Below, one piece after another: positions 35,449 to 44,559 of a stretch of 44,695 nucleotides of DNA. The notes below the pieces were generated by a model. That model ran no database searches, was not told the DNA's origin, and was given only the letters and a program-made list of their open reading frames with translations. Both the position numbers and the translations under genes were made by a program. Source of the DNA: Pseudomonadota bacterium. GTDB taxonomy: Bacteria; Pseudomonadota; Gammaproteobacteria; Steroidobacterales; Steroidobacteraceae. The stretch lies in assembly GCA_023428645.1 (NCBI GenBank), contig JAEYXD010000090.1, forward strand, positions 1 to 44,695. Direction: 5' to 3'. Within the stretch, counting starts at the first letter, position 1. Each line of letters begins with the position of its first letter.

Positions 35449-36879
35449 TTACGCCGGCGCGTAGCCCATGACCGCTTTCGTCTCGAGAAATTCCTTCAAG
35501 CCCTCGCGGCCCCACTCGCGGCCGTTGCCCGATTGCTTGTAGCCACCGAAGGGCGCGTTCACGTCCGTGGGCGCGCCGTTCAAATGCACCATGCCCGTTC
35601 GCAGCTTCGCCGCGACGCGCCGGGCGTTGTCGATGTTGCCGGAGTACACGTAGCCGGAGAGGCCGTACACGGTGTCGTTCGCGATGCGAATCGCTTCGGC
35701 CTCGTCCCGATACGGAATCATCACGAGCACGGGTCCGAAGATTTCTTCGCGTGCGATCGTCATCGAGTTGTCGACGTTCGCGAATACCGTCGGCTTCACG
35801 AAATAACCCTTGTCGATACCGTCCGGCTTGCCAGGACCGCCGACGATGACCGTCGCGCCTTCCGCGATGCCCTGCTGCAACAAGGCCTGAATTTTCTCGA
35901 ACTGATTGCGGTTCGCGACCGGGCCCATCGTGACGCCGTCCGCCTTTGGATCGCCGACGACCGGTTTTTCCGCGACCGCCTTCGCGATCTTCACGGCTTC
36001 GTCGTAAAGGTGCTGCGGAATGAGCATCCGCGACGGTGCGTTACACGACTGGCCGGTGTTCGCCATCATCGAGAGCACGCCGACTTTCACTGCCGCGTTC
36101 AGGTCCGCATCTTCCAGAATGATGTTCGCCGACTTGCCGCCGAGCTCTTGTGACACGCGCTTCACCGTGTCCGCCGCGGCTTTCGCGACGAGCACGCCGG
36201 CGCGCGTCGAACCGGTGAACGACACCATGTCGACCTGTGGATGGCGTGCGATCGCCTCACCGACCGTCGGACCATCGCCGTCGACGAGATTGAACACGCC
36301 CTTCGGCACACCGGCCTCGGCGAGAATCTCGGCGAACACGTGCGCGCTCAGCGGCGCGACTTCGCTCGGTTTAAGCACGATCGTGCAGCCAGCGGCGAGC
36401 GCGGGCGCAACCTTGCAGCTGATTTGATTGATCGGCCAGTTCCACGGCGTGATCATGCCGACCACGCCGACGGGCTCCCGCCGCACTTGCGTCGTGCCGA
36501 GCATCTCCTCGAACTCGAAGTCCGTAAGCGCGGCGAGCGTCGCTTTGAAATGCCCGATGCCGCTGCCCGCCTGTGCATTGAGCGCGAATTTCATCGGCGC
36601 GCCCATCTCGTCGGAGATCGCCCGCGCCAGGCGCGGCAGATTCGCTTGCAGCGCGGCGAGAATGCGTTCGAGCAGCGCGATGCGCTCCTCGCGCGTCGTT
36701 TGCGAATACGTGTCGAACGCGGCGCGCGCGGCGGTGACGGCCGCGTCGACGTCCGCTTCGGTGCCGAGAAGAATCTTGCCGACGACGGCCTCGGTCGCCG
36801 GGTTGATCACCTCATGCTCGCGACGTCCCTCGGGTTCGACCCAGGCGCCATCGATGAAGAACTTGCGGTAGTCGTACAT
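35449..36879 (-). CDS. NAD(P)+-dependent aldehyde dehydrogenase
   Basis: 476 residues. The catalytic nucleophile is Cys279 (NTGQSCNAPSR) and the general base is Glu245 (QELGGKSAN). Cofactor-binding segments TPWNWPI and FTGSTRAG are standard. GGAGA lies before the start. The enzyme oxidises an aldehyde to the acid; the specific aldehyde is not evident. It follows the KDG kinase on the same strand after 134 bases, so it may be part of the pectin/uronate unit, but it could equally serve aromatic aldehydes such as vanillin. A hairpin (arms CGCCGCA and TGCGGCG, 36901-36919) lies in the leader. Confidence 0.93.
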   Translation of the reverse strand: MYDYRKFFIDGAWVEPEGRREHEVINPATEAVVGKILLGTEADVDAAVTAARAAFDTYSQTTREERIALLERILAALQANLPRLARAISDEMGAPMKFALNAQAGSGIGHFKATLAALTDFEFEEMLGTTQVRREPVGVVGMITPWNWPINQISCKVAPALAAGCTIVLKPSEVAPLSAHVFAEILAEAGVPKGVFNLVDGDGPTVGEAIARHPQVDMVSFTGSTRAGVLVAKAAADTVKRVSQELGGKSANIILEDADLNAAVKVGVLSMMANTGQSCNAPSRMLIPQHLYDEAVKIAKAVAEKPVVGDPKADGVTMGPVANRNQFEKIQALLQQGIAEGATVIVGGPGKPDGIDKGYFVKPTVFANVDNSMTIAREEIFGPVLVMIPYRDEAEAIRIANDTVYGLSGYVYSGNIDNARRVAAKLRTGMVHLNGAPTDVNAPFGGYKQSGNGREWGREGLKEFLETKAVMGYAPA

Positions 36880-37013
36880 GGCTGTCTCCGAACATGAAGA
36901 CGCCGCAACCGGTGCGGCGAGAGAAGAGGGATCATACCCCGTCGCTCGCGACGAGCGACTCGCAAAGCGTGTCCTCGCGAAGTTCTCCGGCGCCGCGTGG
37001 CGGAAAGAGAGGG

Positions 37014-38027
37014 TCAGCGCCGTACGTCGGTCTGCACTTCGGAAAGCAACAGCTCGACATCACCGACACCGACGAGATTGAAATCGCCGGGCACCGAGTG
37101 CTTGAGCACGGCCGCCGCCGCGGCGAATTCCACGGTGCGTTGGAGCGGCATGCCGTTCAGCAGCCCATGCAGAATGCCGGCGGCGTACGCGTCGCCGGCG
37201 CCGATGCGATCGACGATACCTTGCAATGCGTACGGCCGCGTCGTGAACACCTGCGTGCGCTCGTGCAACGTCCCGACGAGTTGCTGCACGTCCGCCGCGT
37301 GGCGCGTGCGCTCGGTGTAAGCAATCCACTGCACGTTCGGCAGCAATGCAAACGCTTCCTGCGCCGCTCGCTGGCGGCGTTCTTCCGCGCTGTCCGTGCT
37401 CGGCTTGAAGCCGAACATGAACGCGATGTCACGGTCGTCGCCGAAAATCAACGTTGCGTAACTGCACAGCTCACGCAGCAGCGCTGGCGCTTGCGCTGCG
37501 CGCTCGCCCCACAGTCGCGCGCGGAAGTTGCAGTCGTAGGAGATCTTGATGCCCGCCTCGCGAGCGGCGCGTACCGCGCGCAGGGCCGCTTGCGCTCCGG
37601 ACTCGCTGACCGCAGGTGTGATGCCGGAGATGTGCAGCCACTGCGCGCTTCGCAGTGCCGCTTTCCAATCGATCACATCGGCCGGCGCGGTCGCAAAGGC
37701 CGATCCGGCGCGATCGTACAAGACCTCTGCGGGCCGGTGCCCCGCACCGTGCGTGAGAAAGTACAGGCCCAGCCGACCGTCGCGATGCACGACGCCGCTC
37801 GTATCGACCCCATGGCGGCGCAGCTCGCCCGCGCACGCGTACCCGAGCGGATTCGTCGGCAGGACGGTGACGACCGCGGCGGTATTGCCGAGCTTCGCCA
37901 GGCCGACGGCGACATTCGCCTCGGCACCGCCGACGTGCGCGGCGAACTGATGCGATTGCAACAGGAGCTCCTTGCCCGGAGCCGACAGGCGAAGCAGCAC
38001 TTCGCCGAAGCAAACGACTTGGCTCAT
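37014..38027 (-). CDS. kdgK: 2-dehydro-3-deoxygluconate kinase (PfkB family)
   Basis: 337 residues. The start MSQVVCFGEVLLRLSAPG is typical of KdgK, and the frame extends upstream without a better start. The PfkB signatures are present: GGAEANVAVGLAKLG near the N-terminus and GAGDA at 276-280 with catalytic Asp279. KDG kinase makes 2-keto-3-deoxy-6-phosphogluconate, the last step of uronate breakdown before the Entner-Doudoroff aldolase (not in this window). It is divergent from a TonB receptor, and two ACCGGT palindromes lie between them. With the pectate lyase in the same block, this supports pectin use. Confidence 0.88.
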   Translation of the reverse strand: MSQVVCFGEVLLRLSAPGKELLLQSHQFAAHVGGAEANVAVGLAKLGNTAAVVTVLPTNPLGYACAGELRRHGVDTSGVVHRDGRLGLYFLTHGAGHRPAEVLYDRAGSAFATAPADVIDWKAALRSAQWLHISGITPAVSESGAQAALRAVRAAREAGIKISYDCNFRARLWGERAAQAPALLRELCSYATLIFGDDRDIAFMFGFKPSTDSAEERRQRAAQEAFALLPNVQWIAYTERTRHAADVQQLVGTLHERTQVFTTRPYALQGIVDRIGAGDAYAAGILHGLLNGMPLQRTVEFAAAAAVLKHSVPGDFNLVGVGDVELLLSEVQTDVRR

Positions 38028-38145
38028 GAGTGTCGATTGAATTCTTTTGAAAGAGTGGAAGGACTCGCGACCCACGTCGCGCGCCGACGGCCGAGGGTAT
38101 CAGCCACACCTTGCTGGCGCCTATGGTGCTCTGCTAGCCTCCGAT

Positions 38146-38159
38146 TGTCACCGGTGTCA
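38146..38159. promoter_or_regulatory. ACCGGT palindrome 1, kdgK/TonB receptor promoter region
   Basis: TGTCACCGGTGTCA. It shares ACCGGTGTCA with the second site 23 bases away and the reverse arm TGACACCGGT with the site before pectate lyase. It is a probable operator of a pectin or uronate regulator of the LacI or GntR type; no such regulator gene is adjacent. Confidence 0.6.
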
Positions 38160-38168
38160 TACGTGTTT

Positions 38169-38182
38169 TGCTACCGGTGTCA
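38169..38182. promoter_or_regulatory. ACCGGT palindrome 2, kdgK/TonB receptor promoter region
   Basis: TGCTACCGGTGTCA. Its centre is 23 bases from that of the first site, about two helical turns, so two repressor dimers could bind one face of the DNA between the divergent genes. Confidence 0.55.
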
Positions 38183-38269
38183 GAATGGCTCGAACAATGG
38201 GTTACTGGCTAGCCGGTCGACTCCTTGACTAAAGCAGCACCGGCGCTTGCGTACTGGGGGAATTGACGC

Positions 38270-41062
38270 ATGTCCGCTTTCACTCTCGGCGTTCGCGCGG
38301 CCGTTCGTGCTGCGCTGTTGTCATCCGCTATGGGTTGCTCGACCGCGGCGCTGGCCCAAGCCGCCGAAACCGGCGAGGCCCTCGAAGAGATCATCGTCAC
38401 GGGCTACCGCCAAAGCCTGAATGCCGCGCTCGATCTGAAGCGCGAGTCCGTCGGCGCGGTCGACTCCATCGTCGCCGAAGACATCGCCGACTTTCCGGAC
38501 CTCAATCTCGCCGAGTCCATCCAACGCATTCCGGGCGTGGCGATCACGCGCCAGGGCGGCGAAGGGCGGCAGATCTCGGTGCGCGGCCTCGGGCCGCAGT
38601 TCACGCGGGTACGCATCAACGGCATGGAGGCGTTGACCACGACGGGCGGCACCGATGCGATCGGCGGCGTCAATCGCGGCCGCAATTTCGACTTCAACAT
38701 CTTCGCCTCGGAATTGTTCAACTCCATCAAGGTCACGAAGTCCTCGTCGGCGGACCAGGAGGAAGGTTCTCTCGGTGCGACCGTTGACCTGACCGTGGCG
38801 CGGCCGTTCGACTACGCCGGCTTCACGTTCGTGACGGGCGCGCAGCTCGGCTACAACGAGCTGCAGGAAGACCTGGACCCGCGCGCGACCGCGCTCATCA
38901 GCAACACGTGGGCCGACGGCAAATTCGGCGCGCTGTTGTCGGTCGCGTACACCGACCGCGAATTCCAGGACAACGGGACGAGCGCGGTGCGCTGGGCGCG
39001 CGGCGGCCTCAATGCCGGTAACTTTGCCGCGTATCAAGGAACGCCGCCGGCGCTTGCCGATGCCAACGCGGCGTTCCGCCCGCGCATTCCGCGCTATGAC
39101 CTGTATGACAACACGCAGGAACGGCTCGGCGTCACGGCGGCGTTGCAGTTCGCGCCGACCGCGTCGACGACGTTGACGCTCGATGCACTGTACGCGGACC
39201 TGCAATCGACGCGCACGGAGCAGTTCCTCGAGATTCCCACGTTCAGCAACGCGACTTCGCTCGCCGAGATGGACGTGCGCTCGATGATCATCGACCCGAG
39301 GACGAAGAACGTCGTGTACGGCGTCTTCGACGACGTGGACGTGCGTTCGGAGCAGCGCTACGACGAGCTGCAGACCGAGTTCACGCAGTTCACCTTGAGC
39401 GGCACGCACGACTTCTCCGACACGCTGCATCTGAGCGGCATGATCGGCCGCGCGGAATCGGACTTCGAGAATCCGATTCAGACGACGCTGTTGTGGGACA
39501 TCCAGAACGCGGACAACGTATCAGTCGATTTTCGCAACAGTTCGCGGCTGCCGGTCATCAACTACGGCACTGCCGACGTGACGAATCCCGAGGCCTGGAC
39601 GCTCAGCGAAATCCGGTTGCGTCCGCAATCGACGAGCAACACCTTCACGAACTACGCCCTCGATCTGAAATGGGACCTGTCGGACCGCATGGCGCTGAAA
39701 TTCGGCGGGCAGTTCAAGGAGTACGAGTTCGAGACCACGAGTGCCCGACGCGCGAGTGAGGCGGCCTCCGCCGCGCAGCGCCTGGTGCCACGTTCGCAGT
39801 ACGCGACGGCGCGGTCGCTCGGCAGCAGCGGGCTCGACATTCCCGCGGGCAATACCAACCGGTGGACGGTGCCGAATGTGCGCGACGCGATTCGGCTGTT
39901 CGATCTGACGAACTACGCGAGCTATGGCGTGAGCACGTCCTTCGATCTCGGCAACAACTTTGGCGTGACCGAGCGAGACACGGGCGGCTTCGTGCAGTTC
40001 GAGTTCCAGGCCGACCTCGGCCCCATCCCGCTGCGCGGCAATATCGGCGTGCGATATGTCGAGACGAAGCAGGAAACGACGGGCTGGCTGCGCAGCCCGA
40101 CGGTGCAAGCGCTGACGGTCGAGAACACGTACGACAACACGCTACCGACGCTGAACCTGGTGGCGAATCTCACGGATGAGTTCCTGATGCGCGTAAGTGC
40201 TGGCAAGGCCATGTCCCGTGCGAACCTGGGGCAGTTGAATCCGGGCGTCGCGATCAGCATTGCCGGCAACTCGAAGACGGTGAACGCAGGCAATCCATTC
40301 CTCGATCCGATCGAAGCGGATACCTACGATCTGTCGTTCGAGTATTACTTCGCGAACGAGTCGCTCGTATCGCTCGCGTTCTTCTACAAGGACATCGGCT
40401 CGTTCGTGCAGACGATTCGCGCCACCGGCCACTTCTCCGAAAATCCGTTCGGCCTGCCGGACAGCGCGGCGGTCGCCGAATGCGCCCGCGTCGGCGGTGC
40501 GGGCTTCAATCCGAACGACGCCACCCAGGTGGCCAACTGCCTCGTCGACTGGGGCTTCAATCTGCCGACGAACACGCCGGGCGGCGAGCTGAAGGGGCTC
40601 GAAGTGAGCTACCAGCAGCCATTCACGTTCTTGCCCGGCGCGTTCAGCAATTTCGGCGTGCAGTTGAACTACACGTATGTCGACTCCGAGGTCGCGTATC
40701 TCGACACGACGGGCAATGTCGTCGCCAAGAAAACGCTGGCCGGTCTGTCGAAGAGCTCGGCGAACGCAACGCTGTACTTCGACAACGGCACATTCATGGC
40801 GCGCGTGTCGGCGGCGTATCGCGACGAGTACCTGACCACCGTGCCCGGCCGCGACGCGAACGATGTCGAGGGGACGGCGGAGACGCTGAACGTGGACTTC
40901 TCGACCCGCTGGTCCATCACGGACAACTTCGACGTGTCGCTCGAAGCCTTGAACCTCACGGATGAGTTCGAGGATCAATGGGTCGACTCGGTCGGCAACC
41001 GCTTGTCCTACTATCACCACACGGGTCGTCAGTACTTCCTCGGCGGCCGCTACAAGTTCTGA
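38270..41062 (+). CDS. TonB-dependent receptor, TIGR01782 (carbohydrate) type
   Basis: 930 residues. A signal peptide ends near residue 29 (Ala-Leu-Ala), followed by a TonB box EEIIVTGYR. The plug segment LNLAESIQRIPGVAITRQGGEGRQISVRGL is characteristic of the large Xanthomonas/Caulobacter-type receptors linked to oligosaccharides. The barrel ends in LGGRYKF. GGGGG precedes the ATG by about eight bases. Divergence from kdgK and the shared operators make pectin oligosaccharides (oligogalacturonides) the likely cargo. Confidence 0.93.
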   Translation: MSAFTLGVRAAVRAALLSSAMGCSTAALAQAAETGEALEEIIVTGYRQSLNAALDLKRESVGAVDSIVAEDIADFPDLNLAESIQRIPGVAITRQGGEGRQISVRGLGPQFTRVRINGMEALTTTGGTDAIGGVNRGRNFDFNIFASELFNSIKVTKSSSADQEEGSLGATVDLTVARPFDYAGFTFVTGAQLGYNELQEDLDPRATALISNTWADGKFGALLSVAYTDREFQDNGTSAVRWARGGLNAGNFAAYQGTPPALADANAAFRPRIPRYDLYDNTQERLGVTAALQFAPTASTTLTLDALYADLQSTRTEQFLEIPTFSNATSLAEMDVRSMIIDPRTKNVVYGVFDDVDVRSEQRYDELQTEFTQFTLSGTHDFSDTLHLSGMIGRAESDFENPIQTTLLWDIQNADNVSVDFRNSSRLPVINYGTADVTNPEAWTLSEIRLRPQSTSNTFTNYALDLKWDLSDRMALKFGGQFKEYEFETTSARRASEAASAAQRLVPRSQYATARSLGSSGLDIPAGNTNRWTVPNVRDAIRLFDLTNYASYGVSTSFDLGNNFGVTERDTGGFVQFEFQADLGPIPLRGNIGVRYVETKQETTGWLRSPTVQALTVENTYDNTLPTLNLVANLTDEFLMRVSAGKAMSRANLGQLNPGVAISIAGNSKTVNAGNPFLDPIEADTYDLSFEYYFANESLVSLAFFYKDIGSFVQTIRATGHFSENPFGLPDSAAVAECARVGGAGFNPNDATQVANCLVDWGFNLPTNTPGGELKGLEVSYQQPFTFLPGAFSNFGVQLNYTYVDSEVAYLDTTGNVVAKKTLAGLSKSSANATLYFDNGTFMARVSAAYRDEYLTTVPGRDANDVEGTAETLNVDFSTRWSITDNFDVSLEALNLTDEFEDQWVDSVGNRLSYYHHTGRQYFLGGRYKF

Positions 41063-41263
41063 GGTTCTCCCCCCGGTTCCTCAGGTCGCGTCGAATCCAT
41101 ACGCGGATTCGGCGCGACGTTTTCCAGGGCCTGTTCACCGTCGCAGACACGCAGCGCGAAGTTGCCGCCGACACCGCGATCTCCTGCAGGAGGGCACGGA
41201 CGTCGGCATCCAGCAGTCGGGAGGAGATCAAACCTTGATCGCGAGCTACCCGCCGGCGCGTCC

Positions 41264-42883
41264 ATGAGCGCTTCCGGTTCGAATCTCGAATCACCGCGGC
41301 GTCGTGAGCTGGCGCGGTCCGTGTTGCACATCGGCGGGCTCGCGATGGCGAGCGGGGCGCTCTTGGCACGCGCATACGCCGCCTCGGCGCGCCACGTGAC
41401 GGCGAAGACGACGGCCGGCACGATCGGCGGCATCAAGCAAGACGGTGTGTTCGTCTTCAAAGGCGTGCCGTATGGCGCGGACACTTCGAAATACCGGTTT
41501 CGCCCGCCCGTCCCGCCGGAGCCGTGGTCGCGTGTGCGTGAAGCGCTGGAGTACGGACCGACGTGTCCGCAGGCCGCGACGACGGAGCGCGTCGGCGAAG
41601 ATTGCCTTGTGCTCAACGTCTGGACGCCGGCGCTGCGTGACGACGGCAAGCGTCCGATCATGGTCTACATCCATGGCGGCGAATTCAGTTCCGGCAGCGG
41701 CTCGAGCCCGCTCTACGACGGTACGCGGCTGTGTCATCGCGGCGATGTCGTCGTCATCACCGTCAATCACCGGCTGAACATCTTCGGCCATTTGTATCTC
41801 GCGCGTCTGCGCGGTCGCGACGATGCTGCGTCCGGCAACGCCGGCATGCTCGATCTGGTCGCGGCGCTCGAATGGGTTCGCGATCACGCGGCGGAATTCG
41901 GCGGCGATGCCAAGCGCGTCATGGTGTTCGGCCAGTCCGGCGGCGGCGCGAAGATCGCGACATTGATGGCGATGCCGGCCGCGCGCGGCTTGTTTCACCG
42001 AGCGGCGACGATGAGCGGACAGCAAATCACCGCGCAGGGGCCGCGCAGCGCGACGCTGCGCGCACGCGCATGCATCGAGGCACTCGGGATGTCGATTCAG
42101 CAGCTCGATCGTCTCGGCGCAGCCGCGCTCACGGATCTGGTGGCTGCGACGCGGGCCGCGGATCCGACGCTCGTCGGGCGATCGGTGTATTTCGGGCCCG
42201 TCCTGGATCAGGCGGTGCTGCATCGACATCCGTTCTATCCGGATGCGCCGCCGCAGTCGGCGCACATCCCGATGATGATCGGAAATACGCTCGATGAGAC
42301 GATCGCCTTCCTGGGCAACGAGCCGGGCGTCCGTGAGCTCACGTGGCAGCAACTGCCGGAGCGGCTGTTGCCGCAGTTGCATGTCGACATCGACCCCGAG
42401 CACGTGATCGCGACGTATCGCAAGCTGTATCCGGCGTACACGCCGACGCAGGTGTTCTTCGCCGCGACGACCGCGGGACGGTCCTGGCGCGGCGCGATCA
42501 TCGAAGCCGAACTGCGCGCGCAGCAGGGCTCGCCGGTGTTCGCCTATCAGCTGGATTATCGATCGCCGCTCGAGAACGGCCGGTACGGAGCGCAACACGC
42601 GATGGATATTCCGCTCGTGTTCGACAACCTCGCGCAACCGCAGTCGCTTGCGGGGCAGGGTGCGGAGGCGCAGCGAACGGCGGAGCAGATGAGCGCTGCA
42701 TTCATCGCGTTCGCAAGAACCGGCACGCCGAATCACGCGGGCATTCCGGTGTGGAAGCCGTACGAGCTCGCGAATCGCGCGACGATGGTATTCGACGCGC
42801 ACTCGCGGCTGGTCGACGATCCGCGCGGCGAGGAGCGCAAGCTGTTCGCGGCGGTGCCATATATCCAGCGCGGGACGTATTGA
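41264..42883 (+). CDS. Type-B carboxylesterase, exported
   Basis: 539 residues of the alpha/beta-hydrolase family. The catalytic Ser225 is in GQSGGG, Glu345 in GNTLDETIAF and His445 in AQHAMDIPLVF; the oxyanion segment is YIHGGEFSSGSG. The N-terminus has RRRELARSVL followed by a hydrophobic run to Ala-Tyr-Ala, a twin-arginine-like export signal, so it probably acts in the periplasm. Lying between the receptor and pectate lyase, it may remove acetyl, methyl or feruloyl groups from imported pectin fragments. The 201-base gap upstream holds no gene or operator I can see. Confidence 0.9.
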   Translation: MSASGSNLESPRRRELARSVLHIGGLAMASGALLARAYAASARHVTAKTTAGTIGGIKQDGVFVFKGVPYGADTSKYRFRPPVPPEPWSRVREALEYGPTCPQAATTERVGEDCLVLNVWTPALRDDGKRPIMVYIHGGEFSSGSGSSPLYDGTRLCHRGDVVVITVNHRLNIFGHLYLARLRGRDDAASGNAGMLDLVAALEWVRDHAAEFGGDAKRVMVFGQSGGGAKIATLMAMPAARGLFHRAATMSGQQITAQGPRSATLRARACIEALGMSIQQLDRLGAAALTDLVAATRAADPTLVGRSVYFGPVLDQAVLHRHPFYPDAPPQSAHIPMMIGNTLDETIAFLGNEPGVRELTWQQLPERLLPQLHVDIDPEHVIATYRKLYPAYTPTQVFFAATTAGRSWRGAIIEAELRAQQGSPVFAYQLDYRSPLENGRYGAQHAMDIPLVFDNLAQPQSLAGQGAEAQRTAEQMSAAFIAFARTGTPNHAGIPVWKPYELANRATMVFDAHSRLVDDPRGEERKLFAAVPYIQRGTY

Positions 42884-42909
42884 GTCGTCGCCTGGCGCGA
42901 AGCGCGCGA

Positions 42910-42924
42910 CCGCGCAAAGCGCGG
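42910..42924. terminator. Small hairpin between convergent esterase and pectate lyase genes
   Basis: CCGCGC (42910-42915) and GCGCGG (42919-42924) with an AAA loop lie in the 52-base gap between two convergent stops. There is no T-run, so terminator activity is uncertain. Confidence 0.35.
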
Positions 42925-42935
42925 CTCGCGAATTC

Positions 42936-44294
42936 TCAGCGCGGCACGTTCTGCTTCGCCGGCGCTACGCGCGGCATCATCGTCGTCAGGTCCCACTGCT
43001 TGGGATCGAACGCCTGCCGCGCCTCCCGCGGCTGCGGATAACCGCCAACCTCGTCTTCGTGATCGATGATCTTGCCGCGCCCCTCCACCGTGTCCGCGAC
43101 GATGCGCGAATCATGCGCATCGCGATCCCACGGCCGAGCGCCCGCGTTCCGAATGACCGCCGCTTCGACCTCGATCGCGGGCAGCGGCACAACGCCGGTC
43201 GGCAGCGCCGGCCTCGCGATCGGAATCATCTTCGCCGCCGACGTCGTGTAGCGCCCCGTCTTGGGCAGCGGCTGGCCGGTCCAATCGACGGCGATGTTGT
43301 CCTCCTCGTACATCTCGATGTCGCCCGAGCCGCCGAGCATGAACAACGGCAGTCCGGGCGGCGTCGACGGGCCGCCGCGCAACACGTTGCCGATCAGCGT
43401 GATGCGGCCGAGCTCGTACTTGCGGCCGTACCACTCTTCCGGAATCAGGTTGTAATGCACCGCGCGCGGCCCGGGGTTGTAGATCACGTTGTTGATGACC
43501 ATGCCGCGCACGCCGCCCTTGAACAGCGGATTGCGCTCGAAGTTGTGCGCGTACAAGTTGCCGATGATGAGAATGTCGCTGACGTTGTCGTGAATCAGCG
43601 TGCCCTTCGAATGCTCGAACTTCGGATGCGTCGAATGCGACAAGCCTTCCGCGATGATGTTGTTGCTGTACGTGATCCGGTGCGACACGGCCTTGCGCCA
43701 GTCGTCCGGCGTCTTGCCCGTGAAGCGCGGTCCCGACGCCGAGAGGTTCTCATCGACGCCCCAGGTGAACGTGCAGTGATCGACGATCAAGTTGTACGCG
43801 TTCACCGTCGACAATGCGTCGGGCGCCCAGCCGCGCTGGGTCTCGCCGGCCGAGCCCGTGCGCACGCGGATGTGCTGAATGATGACGTCGTGCGTCATCA
43901 CGTCGATGCCCGTCTTGATCAGCGTGATGCCGGGCGAGGGCGCGGTCTGGCCCGCGATCGTGAGATACGGCTTCGTGATCTTGATCTCGTGCTTGCCGAG
44001 ATCGATCACGCCCCCGACTTCGAACACGACGATGCGCGGGCCTTCGGTATCTAGCGCTTCGAGCAGCGAACCCGGACCCGTCGGCGCGAGCGTTGTCACA
44101 CGCAGGATCTTGCCGCCGCGTCCGCCCGGCGTATCCGCCGCCCAGCCCATCGCGCCGGGAAACGCGAGCTGGCGAGCCTCGGGCTGCGCGCTCGGTACCA
44201 ATGCGGCCGCGCAGAGCAGCGCGGCGGTCCATCGAGCACGCACGAGCGCGGGCCGCAGGCATCGAATGACGAGCAAAGGGCGCAGTGAACGCAT
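42936..44294 (-). CDS. Secreted pectate lyase (polysaccharide lyase family 1-like)
   Basis: 452 residues. The start at 44294 follows GGGGGAA by five bases. A basic N-terminus and hydrophobic stretch give a signal peptide ending near Gln-Pro-Glu-Ala. The mature protein has the parallel beta-helix repeat pattern, and diagnostic motifs are RGWAPDALST, VDHCTFTWGVDENLSA, SNNIIAEGLS and NLYAHNFERNP; these include the calcium-binding and DHC(S/T)-type residues of PL1 pectate lyases. It would cut polygalacturonate by beta-elimination outside the cytoplasm, giving unsaturated oligogalacturonides. An ACCGGT palindrome shared with the kdgK/receptor region lies in its promoter. Confidence 0.9.
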   Translation of the reverse strand: MRSLRPLLVIRCLRPALVRARWTAALLCAAALVPSAQPEARQLAFPGAMGWAADTPGGRGGKILRVTTLAPTGPGSLLEALDTEGPRIVVFEVGGVIDLGKHEIKITKPYLTIAGQTAPSPGITLIKTGIDVMTHDVIIQHIRVRTGSAGETQRGWAPDALSTVNAYNLIVDHCTFTWGVDENLSASGPRFTGKTPDDWRKAVSHRITYSNNIIAEGLSHSTHPKFEHSKGTLIHDNVSDILIIGNLYAHNFERNPLFKGGVRGMVINNVIYNPGPRAVHYNLIPEEWYGRKYELGRITLIGNVLRGGPSTPPGLPLFMLGGSGDIEMYEEDNIAVDWTGQPLPKTGRYTTSAAKMIPIARPALPTGVVPLPAIEVEAAVIRNAGARPWDRDAHDSRIVADTVEGRGKIIDHEDEVGGYPQPREARQAFDPKQWDLTTMMPRVAPAKQNVPR

Positions 44295-44381
44295 GGAATT
44301 CCCCCATCTGAATACTCGATCTGAAGCTCGACAGGACACGAGGCAGGCACATCGAGCGACAGCCCCGCGGCCGTGTCCTGG

Positions 44382-44403
44382 ATTGTAAATGACACCGGTT
44401 TCC
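44382..44403 (-). promoter_or_regulatory. Pectate lyase promoter with ACCGGT operator
   Basis: The operator-like half-palindrome TGACACCGGTTTCC lies at 44390-44403. On the minus strand, TACAAT (44387-44382) is a good -10 immediately downstream. The operator would occupy the spacer between -10 and a weak -35, the classic position for a repressor. Confidence 0.5.
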
Positions 44404-44547
44404 TATATACAGCCTTGCGAGCGTTTTTGGCTATGTTTTCCCGGGGAAGACGACCTCGTCACGTAGCCGTCACGGAGGTCCATGCAGCTCATGCGCGTCG
44501 CTGCGCGCGCGAGCTTCAGGCACTCTGCGAGCGCCACCAAGTTCAAC

Positions 44548-44552
44548 GAGGG
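44548..44552 (+). promoter_or_regulatory. Shine-Dalgarno deciding a TTG start
   Basis: GAGGG ends seven bases before the TTG at 44560. A TGA at 44554-44556 in the same frame excludes any start further upstream. Confidence 0.6.
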
Positions 44553-44559
44553 ATGAGTC

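Noticed and set aside
36901..36919. ACCGGT inside the hairpin upstream of the aldehyde dehydrogenase as a third pectin operator
   Set aside because: The flanking bases lack the TGACA arms of the other sites and instead form an unrelated GC hairpin.
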